DNA of 64,000 nucleotides from Lactarius indigo. Taxonomy: Eukaryota; Basidiomycota; Agaricomycetes; Russulales; Russulaceae. Numbering within the stretch: the stretch's first letter is position 1; each line of letters starts with the position of its first letter. The notes beneath the pieces were generated by a model. That model did not search any database, had not been told where the DNA came from, and was given only the letters and a program-made list of their open reading frames with translations. The position numbers were made by a program, and so were the translations under genes. Location: assembly GCA_025766275.1 (NCBI GenBank), contig JAFKAC010000080.1, positions 124,001 to 188,000 on the forward strand. Reading direction: 5' to 3'. Shown piece by piece: positions 42,599 to 51,672 of this stretch.

Positions 42599-45500
42599 AC
42601 CCGGCGGCCTGGGCTAGAGCATTAAAACTTAGCGTGTACAATAGCAGATTCCGATCTATGCGAATTCCAGTGCTTTTCAAATCTGCTCACGCGACGGCCG
42701 AACGAAACGTCTTAGTAGACTCGGGCGCAACAGACAACTTTATAAGCGCAAACCTCCTGAAACGACTCAAAATAGCCTGGCTACCTACTGAACGCTCCAT
42801 CAAGATATGGAACGTAGATGGAACCCATAACCAGGGAGGAGAAATCACATCTTTCACCGACCTCACCGTTAAAACCGGAGGAAAGACGCAAAACCTTCGA
42901 TTCCTCATCACAGATTTAGGAAACGACGAGGTCATACTGGGATATCCCTGGTTTACGGCTTTTGAACCCAAGTTCCATTGGCGAGATGCCACACTCGACG
43001 AAGAGTTCCAACCGGTGGTCATCACTAGTCTGCATCTGTCCGACGAAGCCATGCCTCTTGAAGCAACTATCAAGGCATTGGAGACGTATCAACTGGACGA
43101 ATCAGCATGGGAACAACTACAAAAAGAGGACGAACCTTGTATCCGACTGCGAAAAACAACAACAGCATCGGAACTAGCGCAGCAAGAAGCAGCCAAGAAA
43201 CCCCAGAAAACCTTTGAAGAGATGGTCCCAGAGGAATACCGAAGACATCAGAAAGTTTTCAGTGAAGAAGCGTCTCAACGCTTCCCCCCTTCACGCCCAT
43301 GGGATCATGCCATCGATCTAGTCCCAAACGCCCCTGAAACACTAGATTGCAAAGTATACCCACTCACAATCCCGGAAAACGAAAAATTAACCGAATTCGT
43401 AACCGAACACCTGGAAAAGAAGTACATCCAGCCATCCAAGTCTCCTTACGCATCTCCCTTCTTTTTCATCAAAAAGAAGGACGGGAAATTACGCCCGGTA
43501 CAGGACTACCGCCGCCTTAACGAACTAACTGTAAAGAACCACTATCCACTCCCCCTAATCCCCGAACTTATCGACAAGATCCGAGAAGCAAGGCTTTACT
43601 CGAAGCTTGATATCCGGTGGGGATATAACAATGTCCGAATCAAACAAGGGGACGAATGGAAGGCGGCGTTCAAGACAAATCAAGGGTTATTCGAACCGCG
43701 AGTCATGTTCTTTGGCCTCACCAACTCCCCCAGCACCTTCCAAACCATGATGGACACCATCTTCCGGGAGTTAGTATTAACAGGAGAAGTGATCGTCTAC
43801 ATGGACGATATCCTGATCGCGACTTCAGACGACCGCACCCACCATAGAATGGTACTACATCAAGTCCTCGACCTCTGCGACAAACACGATTTATACATCA
43901 AACCGGAAAAATGCGTGTTTGAAGTCTATGAGGTGGAATACCTGGGGCTAATTATCGGACACGGACAACTGCAAATGGACCCAGTCAAAGTACAAGGAGT
44001 ACGAGAATGGAAGGCGCCGACGTCACTTAAAGAAGTACGAGCCTTCTTAGGATTCTGCAATTTCTACCGGCGATTCATACGGGGGTTCTCTACGATCGCG
44101 AGGCCCCTCCACGACCTTACGAAGAAAGATGTTCCCTGGGAATGGACAGAAGCCAGACAGAAAGCCTTCGATACCATCAAAGAACGGATCAGTTCGGAAC
44201 CGGTCTTGCTATTTCCGAAACTAGACCAACCCTTCGAAATCAAAGTCAATGCTTCAAGTTACACCCTAGGGGCTGTCCTGAATCAGAAGGGAGAAGACAA
44301 TAAAATGCATCCGGTCGCATTCTATTCCGAATCCCTATCGGAAGCCGAACGCAATTACGACATCTACGATAGGGAACTACTAGCGATTGTCAAGGCGTTA
44401 CGCACTTGGCGAACATACCTGGTAGGATCCCCCCACCTAATAACGATCCATACAGACCATGCCAATCTACAATACTGGAAAGAACCCAGAAAAATCAGCC
44501 GACGAGTAGCGCGAGAGTTTCAAGAACTGTCGGAGTACAACTTCATACTCAAACACATCCCTGGTACCAAGAATACACAAGCAGACTCCCTATCGAGAAG
44601 ACCTGATTACGATGACGGCACCAGTGATAATGATCATGTCATAGTACTCCCAGATGACGTGTTCCTCAAAGTCACCCAAACGTCCATGCACGACATGGAT
44701 ATATGGACTCAAATTGCACAAAATATGGACGAAGCAGCACTCCTCCTGTGGATAGAACCCCACAACCTAAAGAAACACGATGGGCTGTGGTGGAAAGGCG
44801 ATGCTCTCGTTGTTGTGGGAAACAATGAACTTAAACGGGGGGTAATCACCTTTTTCCATGACACCCTAAGTGCAGGACATCCAGGAATCGCAAACACTCT
44901 AGAGTTATTACGACGCGATTTCTGGTGGCCCAACATGCGCAAAGATGTGGAAGCCTATGTCAAGGGATGTGCAACATGCCAAAGCAACAAGATCAACCAT
45001 CACCGACAGAAGCCCCACTTATTTCCCATCACCACCGAACCATCGGCCGAACCATTCGAAGTGGTAGCCATGGACTTCATAGTCAAACTTCCATTATCAA
45101 AAGGATTTGACTCAATCCTCACCGTCACAGACCACGACTGTTCAAAAGCGGCAATATTCATACCGTGTAACGAAACCATCACGTCGGAAGGCGTAGCAAA
45201 ACTTTATCTCTGACATGTCTATCCCCATTACGGCCTACCCCGAAGGATTATATCCGATCGCGATCCAAGATTCGCGTCTATGTTCATGCGACAACTATGT
45301 AAAACGTTGGGGATACAGCAAAATGTATCATCGGCATATCATCCGCAAACAGATGGCCAATCAGAACGAACAAACCAATGGTTAGAGCAATACTTGCGAC
45401 ATTGGTGTAACGTACAACAGGACAACTGGGTGGAACTTCTACCCATGGCACAATTCACTCACAATTCTTGGAGAAACGCCACCACCAAGCACTCCCCCTT

Positions 45501-46128
45501 CTCCCTCATTATGGGGTGGGAACCACGAACCGCGTGGACATCAAAACCATCACACAACCCCACGGTGGATCAAAGACTGGAAGAACTACAGATACTCCGA
45601 CAGCATGCGCAAGACAGTATCAAACACGCGCAGCACCTCATGGCCCAACAGGGAAAAACAGGGTTCACACCTTATCAGCAAGGGGACCAAGTATGGCTAG
45701 AAGGGACCAATCTCCGTACCTTCTATCCTACAAGCAAATTAGCCCCGAAGCGATACGGACCCTTCAAAATCGTCAAGGTTCTATCAGACGTTTCGTACGA
45801 ACTGGAACTTCCGGCATCATGGAAAATACACCCAGTATTCCACGCGAACCTTCTGACGCCATACAAGGAAACGGAGATGCACGGCACGAACTACACCCGA
45901 CCTCCACCGGACCTTATCGATGGAGAAGAGGAGTATGAAGTGGAGCAGATCGAAGACGCCCAGGAACGAGGAAGGGGGCGCAAACTTTACTACCTAGTAA
46001 AGTGGAAGGGATTCCCACCAAGCGACAACACATGGGAACCCGCAACAAACATGACCCACGCCAGGGACGCCATCAAAGACTTCTACCAACGATATCCGAC
46101 CGCCAAGGGGGCTGGACGAACGATATAA
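42562..46128 (+). pseudogene. pol: A2 Pol: protease, RT, RNase H, integrase, chromodomain (one TGA)
   Basis: About 1,180 codons, open apart from TGA at 45211-45213 (L-Y-L-stop-H-V-Y). Protease L-V-D-S-G-A-T at about residue 50; RT with F-F-F-I-K-K-K-D-G, F-G-L-T-N-S-P and Y-M-D-D (43798-43809); RNase H, where the first catalytic Asp is Asn (44248-44250, V-N-A-S-S; copy A has V-D-A-S-S), a CpG-type change; later D-R-E-L-L-A-I-V and H-T-D-H-A-N; integrase H-H-C-C finger (about 44858-44990), core D (M-D-F-I), D (S-D-R-D-P-R), E (Q-S-E-R-T); chromodomain (E-Y-E-V-E, Y-L-V-K-W-K-G, N-T-W-E-P) near the end. Two point changes therefore disable an otherwise full Pol. Confidence 0.92.
42580..42586 (+). 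promoter_or_regulatory. Predicted -1 frameshift heptamer GGATTTT (A2)
   Basis: Gag codons AAG GAT TTT CTG are followed by the gag TGA at 42596. The pol frame, one base back, is open from 42562 and reads G-F-S-E-R-L-N-P. G-GAT-TTT resembles the GGATTTA type of slippery site known from betaretroviruses. Confidence 0.6.
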
Positions 46129-46168
46129 GGACACCCCGTTTACTTCCCCCATATCCCTCAGCCCAACA

Positions 46169-47617
46169 ATGACCGACACCCCAGTATCCGACACCACCCT
46201 CGTCAACATCCTCAGCAACCCCCAGCTCGAAGCCGCCCTCGAACGAGGGATTGTCACTATCGACCTTGCCGACATCCCCCGTCTGTCACCACCACCATCC
46301 CCCCAACATGTCACCATCATCGCCCCTATCCCCATCGAACGAGAACCTGGGGAACTCACCCCGTCGACACCGGAAGAAGGACAATACTCTCCAACACCAC
46401 CCCCTCAACAACAGTCTACCCCTTCACCTGAACCACGACCTCAATCACCGCCATCCTCCCCAGCATCCACACCTCCCCCGCCTCTAGAACCGTTCACCCC
46501 GGTTCGCGTCCACACTCCCATTGATTACAACCGACCCGACTCCCCTCCTAACGACACAGACGACCCTGGTGCCCCATTCTTCCCAAATACCCCTGGTACC
46601 CCCAAGTACTACCCATTACAGATCCCACTACCAGACGGTGGATCTAACCCAGCGAAGTATATCTACTATCGCAAGGGGTTCACCGAGGTAGTGGGGACAA
46701 TGGGCAAGGGACAACCCCACTACGGAGAGGAGGTCTACCTCTCGTCACTTAGGCCGAACGTCTCGGCGCCACCTCTCACAGCTGAACAACTACAGTTCTT
46801 TGACCCCCACGACATCCGCGCCTGCGCTCTGGACGAAACGCTTATAGAACTTAACTCGCCTCGTCTTACAGCCGAAATCACTAGGCTAAGGACAGGGCTC
46901 TTGGCGCTCAAAGAACTCGACGAGAAATGCGAGAAGCTGGAGCAGGACGCACGCAAACTGCGAGCGGAACGGCTCACGGTCGACTTGATGCTAGCTAGCA
47001 CCAAGAGGCGCCTTCAATACGCAGGAGCGCTGGCTACCATCGGCAACGAATATGCACGTATGACGGCCCTACCCGCTCCACTGCGCCACTCCCGCTACGC
47101 CATCCCATTCTCCCCACGACGCGGAGGACCATTAGAGTTCCCCCGCCTCGTCGACAAACCCCACCGCCGACGATGTTATCACTGCAATAGCCCCCACCAT
47201 ATCGTACGAGATTGCCCCACCAGACCACGACCTGCCTGCCGACATTGCCAAAGCCAGGAACATCAGTCCTACCGATGTATATTCCGCCGAGCAGGTATGG
47301 TCGAAGAAGTAATCACAACCCACCAGGCAGACGAACGCATACGACAAGCAGTGGCTACGGAGGCTACCACCTCCTTCACCATCCCTGAACCTCCGACGAT
47401 CGCGGCCAATACCCAAGGGAGGTGGTGCGGGCGGTGCTTCCGCACTGACGCCAACCATGATGAGATTCGGTGCCCACAGTACGAGATGTGTCGCAAGTGT
47501 GGCAAACGCGGGCCCTTCCTCTTTCTCAAAACGCATTACTGTCAACTCGACATTTCCCCGTGGCCGGAGAATGACCTCGACGCTGATATCTACGACCTCA
47601 TAGATCCGGAGTCTTGA
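46169..47617 (+). CDS. A2 ORF3: accessory protein with four zinc-knuckle-like motifs
   Basis: An intact ORF with ATG, 482 residues, 40 bases after pol. Residues 1-45 are a helical N-terminus, followed by a Pro-rich linker to about 140. A conserved domain (P-L-P-D-G-G, Y-I-Y-Y-R-K-G-F-T-E-V-V-G) runs to about 230, and a charged coiled-coil helix (L-T-A-E-I-T-R-L-R...C-E-K-L-E-Q-D) to about 280. Cys/His motifs follow: C-x2-C-x4-H-x4-C twice (about 332-371), then C-x2-C-x11-C and C-x2-C-x11-C near the C-terminus, and an acidic tail. It has no signal peptide or membrane helix, so it is not an envelope protein. Likely an RNA or DNA-binding accessory factor. How it is translated downstream of pol is unknown. 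Confidence 0.85.
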   Translation: MTDTPVSDTTLVNILSNPQLEAALERGIVTIDLADIPRLSPPPSPQHVTIIAPIPIEREPGELTPSTPEEGQYSPTPPPQQQSTPSPEPRPQSPPSSPASTPPPPLEPFTPVRVHTPIDYNRPDSPPNDTDDPGAPFFPNTPGTPKYYPLQIPLPDGGSNPAKYIYYRKGFTEVVGTMGKGQPHYGEEVYLSSLRPNVSAPPLTAEQLQFFDPHDIRACALDETLIELNSPRLTAEITRLRTGLLALKELDEKCEKLEQDARKLRAERLTVDLMLASTKRRLQYAGALATIGNEYARMTALPAPLRHSRYAIPFSPRRGGPLEFPRLVDKPHRRRCYHCNSPHHIVRDCPTRPRPACRHCQSQEHQSYRCIFRRAGMVEEVITTHQADERIRQAVATEATTSFTIPEPPTIAANTQGRWCGRCFRTDANHDEIRCPQYEMCRKCGKRGPFLFLKTHYCQLDISPWPENDLDADIYDLIDPES

Positions 47618-47635
47618 AGCTGAGGCGTCTTCAGA

Positions 47636-47651
47636 CCAAGACGGGGGGTAA
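47636..47651 (+). promoter_or_regulatory. A2 polypurine tract
   Basis: aagacggggggtaa abuts the 3' LTR. Same tract as element A. Confidence 0.82.
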
Positions 47652-48217
47652 TGTTACGATTTTCTTGGACTCGTTTCGTTCCTCACCATTATTTCCTTCC
47701 CATATCATACGAGCCCTGTACGACTACGCGGACTTTACGATTGCCCAGTTTCTATCACGCGCCTTGCTTATTGATGTTCTTTTCTGATAAAGCTTGACAT
47801 GTGCCAGCTTCCGACTTGTTCCCTCTCACGCGCGATCCCGCGTGATTCCCCTTCATACTCGATATGATCCTGCTTTGTTCCCGTTATGTTCATCCCTTTC
47901 TTCCTCGGTTTGGCGATGGCGCCATCTGTTTGTGATGACCATACAGTACGGTTTCTATTTAACCCTAGTCATACCTAGCTTGTACGGTAGACTAGACTTC
48001 TTGTGTAATACTACACTTGTCTACGCAAAGTCTCCTCGACCCCCGACCCTCGCTTCGCTAGGCCTTCGAGTCTTAGCCTTCCTCTACAGTCCAAGTGACA
48101 TCGTCCTTGTGACTCTTGTGCATCATCCCTACTGAAGTCGAGCCTTCGAGCTTTGACTACCAAGCGATTGACTGACTTAGTACAGGTCGTACTTAACGCC
48201 CCTGTAGTGGCGTTACA
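47652..48217 (+). repeat. A2 3' LTR
   Basis: 566 bp, seven CpG-type differences from 40353-40918. TSD ccttc follows. Confidence 0.95.
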
Positions 48218-48507
48218 CCTTCTTTGCGTGCAAACGGGGGGGGCACCTCGTGGCCCCTTCGCGTGTAAACGAGGGCGGGGGCGCTTGTCCTGCGCGGTCC
48301 TACGTGTCTTGCGCACGTGTACGGGGTCGGGAGGGGGGGGCAAAGGATGGAGGAAGGGAGGGGCCGTGCGCCAAAAGGGGATGAGGGGGGATTGAACGCT
48401 GCATACAATGCCACGCACACATTGCTCACCTTATTTGCTTTTGTTTGTACTTTATTATGCTACAAATAAAAGGAAAAAAAAGTATAGAGTTTGTGATATG
48501 TTACATA

Positions 48508-48604
48508 ATTTTCGAGCCAAAGTTTATTTTTGGTTCCGAGTTTGTGGATGGTGGACACGTGATGTCATGTGACGTGTTAGGGGGGGGGTTGAGCTAGGCC
48601 AGTT
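48508..48604 (-). repeat. Element E right terminal inverted repeat
   Basis: Inverted copy of 38894-38990, ending ...ctaggccagtt before TSD gagaataac (48605-48613). Confidence 0.82.
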
Positions 48605-48743
48605 GAGAATAACTCACGAACACTACAAACCCGCCGAGGCAGGCATAGACAATATGGGGTGTGGACACCTCAAACTAGCAGAGAGGTGTTAGTTCATGTT
48701 GACGTGGGTGCAAGTAGTAGACACGGACAGGATGGAAATGCAT

Positions 48744-50277
48744 GATGAACTGGTAGGGGTGTGGCTCCAATCGTGTACACGGTGTGTTGAGGTCGTGTTG
48801 GTCGTAAGAGGCGTTATTGAATGGCATGGGTGGGAAAACGAAACCCACGCACGGCCGGGTAGAAGGAGAAAGGAGGGGGGAAGATGGAACAGTGTATATT
48901 AAGAGGACGGTGATATTACATGTTGTGGAGAGCGCCAAGTCGGAAACCTTTGAAATGATTGTGCCGAAGGACGAAATTGGAAGATGGCCGGTCTCTGAGC
49001 CCGTTCCCGAGCTTATGACGATCGCAAGGAGACGCCCTTCCATTGATTATTACGATCGTACTGTATACGTCTGCTTTCAATTAGGGGTCATGGCAGGACT
49101 CGGACGACCCCTCTTTCCTCGCCCGCTCCCGTGAAGGCAGTCACTGGTCGCACGACATCACGTGATCTACCACCCTAGGCTCGCATTCCACTGTCCGTAG
49201 TTCTTCTCCACCAGTCAACGTCTCTCTCCGCACCTCCTGGCCTTCTCCGCCAGTTCTCCTCGAACTCATCTACGGCCCCTCACAACGATTACCTTACGAC
49301 TAATGCCACATCTCCTTTTGCGATCGATGCCCATGTCGCGTACGAACAGTTGCAACTTTGTCAGGGGCTTGGGGTTGAGGGGCTTGACCTGCGAGAGCTG
49401 CGTCGTGGGCGGAGGGAGCAGCAAGCTGCACGAGCGGACCATCGCACGAAAGGAGGGTTGGCAGGCTGGCCAGCACTGCGTGGAGAAGCTAGATTCCACC
49501 CCGCGCAATGGACTGGAAATACAGATCGTGGTTGCATTCTTAGTGGTCGAATTATGAAAAACAAGAAAGTGGGACATACTCATAATTTTCTCTCAAGAGG
49601 CCCGCATCGACATGTCGCTAGGAAATCAGGGGCACGATCATGGCAGCACAAATTACAACACACGCACAGTGAATGTGGTTTGGTGGGGATATATGCGGCC
49701 ATGGCGGCTGTGATGGTTTGTGACGAGGGTGGTATTACTTACATAATAAACACCCACTAGAAATTCGGGCCCTCCTCAATTCCATTGTCGCAGTTTGCGT
49801 GTTGATGTCTGACGGGCTTGCGTCATGGGAGTCTGTTTAACAGGGAAGCGCAAGAATGCGTTGGACCTTAAACTTGCTCAACAGCGTGCAAGTCGGCCGG
49901 CAAGTCGTAATTCTTCTTTCTAGTTGTCTTTGGCGTCAGTCCTCTGACAAATAAACGTTATGAAAGCTCATCTCCGACACCCTCGTCTCGCTCCGATCTC
50001 TCCATCGGCCACCTCAAGTATGCGCAAGTGGTACGCTTGCACCCTGCGTCATTTGAACTGAGACAGTTGGAAAAACGGTGCCTGCGACCACGACGCAGGG
50101 ACATATAACGAAGCCCTTTGGCCTCTCTCGAGTCCTCCCCTGAACGCCTTTTCATACCACACTGCGAGAGTCGCTCAGTTCTTCGATATCTTTGGACTCC
50201 AACATCAGTCTGTCCCTCCGCTTCGTTATGATTGTCTTCTACTAAAACCATTTTCGTTTTCCCTCTCTTCATTCAGT
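48744..50277. other. Mostly non-coding; no supported gene
   Basis: Upstream of the antiporter start, then about 1.4 kb with short ORFs on both strands (48817-49134, 49303-49557 and 49350-49760 on plus) that overlap each other and match no family I recognise. A (c)acgtgatstaccac-like block near 49160 echoes the acatcacgtga motif in the element E ends. Confidence 0.4.
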
Positions 50278-50881
50278 GATCGACGACAAACTCATTGATA
50301 AATGCATCCGTTATTCTACGATCCTCCAGCAGACTCGGGACTTAGACGACGATGAAGACTCGGAGGTTGTCATCTCGCCGACCACCACCGCCACCTCGGC
50401 CTTCTCCTCTTTAGGCTTTGGTAGCAATGACTAGTCCAGTGCCACTCCTTTACCCCCGATCCGCATACTGTCTCTCGGACTGAGGCCCTGGCCTACTATT
50501 CCGGCCTTGCTTCCGAGCCCAGGCTGGTGTATCGCACCGGAGCGCCGTGGTCCCCGCCCCGCGGACCCGAGGGCCAGCGTCGGAGGAAGGAGCTGCGTGA
50601 GGTCTATAACCATCCGCTCGTACCCTTCTGGAACGACGGCTTGGTTTGAAAAGTTGTCGACATTATGGATGCTCACGGGGTCAGTGGATAGACATCCATT
50701 GTTTCGTCGGCACCTAGAACTTGCTAACTGAGCTTTTCAGATTCTCTTCACGACACTCGACGTCGTTAGATTCCAGATGGTCGACTTCGACGAGGCCACA
50801 TCGGACGAAGAACAAGAAGGCTCGACCTACGAAACAATGAACAAAGGCGAAAGGAACTTCGCTTTGGAGAGGGGATTTTAG
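50278..50881 (+). pseudogene. Diverged fragment of the protease-gene N-terminal domain
   Basis: The plus strand encodes an acidic patch (D-L-D-D-D-E-D-S-E) and a Thr/Ser linker. In a second frame it has Y-Y-S-G-L-A-S-E-P-R-L-V-Y-R-T, then P-F-W-N-D-G-L-V and a TGA, and after a likely intron (donor about 50678, acceptor ending 50740) it gives D-V-V-R-F...E-E-Q-E-G-S-T-Y. This parallels the order Y-Y-S-G-V-G...P-R-L-I-Y-R-T, F-G-Q-N-G-V-W, V-D-F-V-R-F, E-E-G-V-T-Y in the 51673-53756 gene. The frame breaks and the stop suggest a relic. Homology was judged by eye. Confidence 0.45.
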
Positions 50882-51672
50882 AGGTAGAGAAGGCACACAC
50901 GATGGAAAGAGAAGGAACAACTAGATGATTATTTCAAGTAAATGGGAGCGCATTTTTATACAGTCTAGCTACATTTTAAAGAGAAATAGAAATAAAGTAA
51001 AGTAAAAGACGCGTGGGCCATTGTAGGCGTGAAACAGGTGTCAGATAGAGACAAAAGCGGTGTCAAGAATAAAGAGAAAAGGGGCGCGGGCCCCCTATGA
51101 GTCTTGAGACATTTGAGACGAAATGTAAACAGAAATAAGAGTCATCCTCTTGAACGGCTGCGTATAACCGCGGCGGTAATGTTTTTGTTGGGGTTCGATT
51201 CGGTCGGGTCGAGCGTGCCGTATTGCAACAGGAAAATTGGAAGAAGACGCAATCGTGGAAGGATGAGTGATGGATATGTAGTCAAGTATCGAGAAGAAAA
51301 GGAGACGAGTGCATAATGGAGGTGAAGAGGACGCAGAAGAAGACGCTGTGGAAACGGCTCGCCAATGCCCATGCTTTCGACGTTCATCAGCTATGGATAC
51401 GAAATAATAAGACAAAAGACAGCAGACAAACCTTTTCAGCCGCCCAACGGTCAAAAGTACCTTATCTGCACCAAGAAACCATCCAATAGATAAAAGTGAA
51501 CACCAAAACAGCAGAACGAGTTCACAGACTGATGATAAAGAGCGTGGGAGATACAGGAGAGTGAAGGAGTCGCAGAAAAAACCAAAGACGAGAGACGTGT
51601 TTGCAATTCCTTGACATAAAGGTCGTTAGTTACGGGTATGATTAGGATAAGAAGGGAAAAAAAGAAACGAAC
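50882..51672. other. No gene seen
   Basis: A/G-rich intergenic sequence downstream of protease copy 2 and the fragment above. Short ORFs only (for example 51104-51316), with no domain or intron structure. Confidence 0.5.

Larger units (their letters stand above)
40353..48217 (+). mobile_element. Chromovirus A2, near-intact copy of family A
   Basis: LTRs of 566 bp (40353-40918, 47652-48217) and TSD ccttc at 40348-40352 and 48218-48222. The two LTRs differ at seven positions, all transitions in CpG/TpG/CpA context. Gene order: primer site, gag, -1 shift, pol, ORF3, polypurine tract. Damage is limited to one TGA in pol and a lost RNase H catalytic Asp. The LTR 3' portion matches that of element A, but A2 and A have diverged in the U3 region. 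Confidence 0.95.
38894..48604. mobile_element. Terminal-inverted-repeat DNA transposon E, non-autonomous, hosting A2
   Basis: Inverted ends of about 95 bp (38894 onward; 48604 backward) share ctcaacccccccccta, acacgtcacatgacatcacg and ccacaaactcggaacc. They are flanked by a 9-bp duplication, gagaataac, at 38885-38893 and 48605-48613. Long TIRs plus a 9-bp TSD suggest a Mutator-like (MULE) element. Without A2 it is about 1.8 kb, mostly minisatellite, with no transposase, so it would need one in trans. It sits inside an antiporter intron that is about 83 nt without it. Confidence 0.75.
37382..48743 (-). pseudogene. Na+/H+ antiporter (Nha1/Sod2 type), truncated, with element E in an intron
   Basis: Exons inferred on the minus strand: 48729-48743 (M-H-F-H-P), 48618-48674, 38782-38814, 38674-38722, 38159-38349, about 37830-38097 and about 37382-37755, all with compatible GT..AG borders. 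The spliced product has the family motifs F-G-M-F-S-H-F-I-R-E-K, G-E-A-C-W-A, G-P-Y-G-A-N, G-V-F-A-V-G-V-E-L-P, the ion-binding T-P-T-D-P, N-D-G-A-A-Y-P-F, and G-T-A-F-A-W-D-G-F-F. TAG at 37721-37723 interrupts the last exon, and the remaining membrane helices and long tail are missing after 37382. Family role: plasma-membrane export of Na+/Li+/K+ in exchange for H+. The broken copy is unlikely to transport. The first exon is the least certain. Confidence 0.72.

Noticed and set aside
48817..49760. Plus-strand ORFs 48817-49134, 49303-49557 and 49350-49760
   Set aside because: Mutually overlapping, no domain, no intron signals, ordinary length for chance ORFs in GC-rich DNA.
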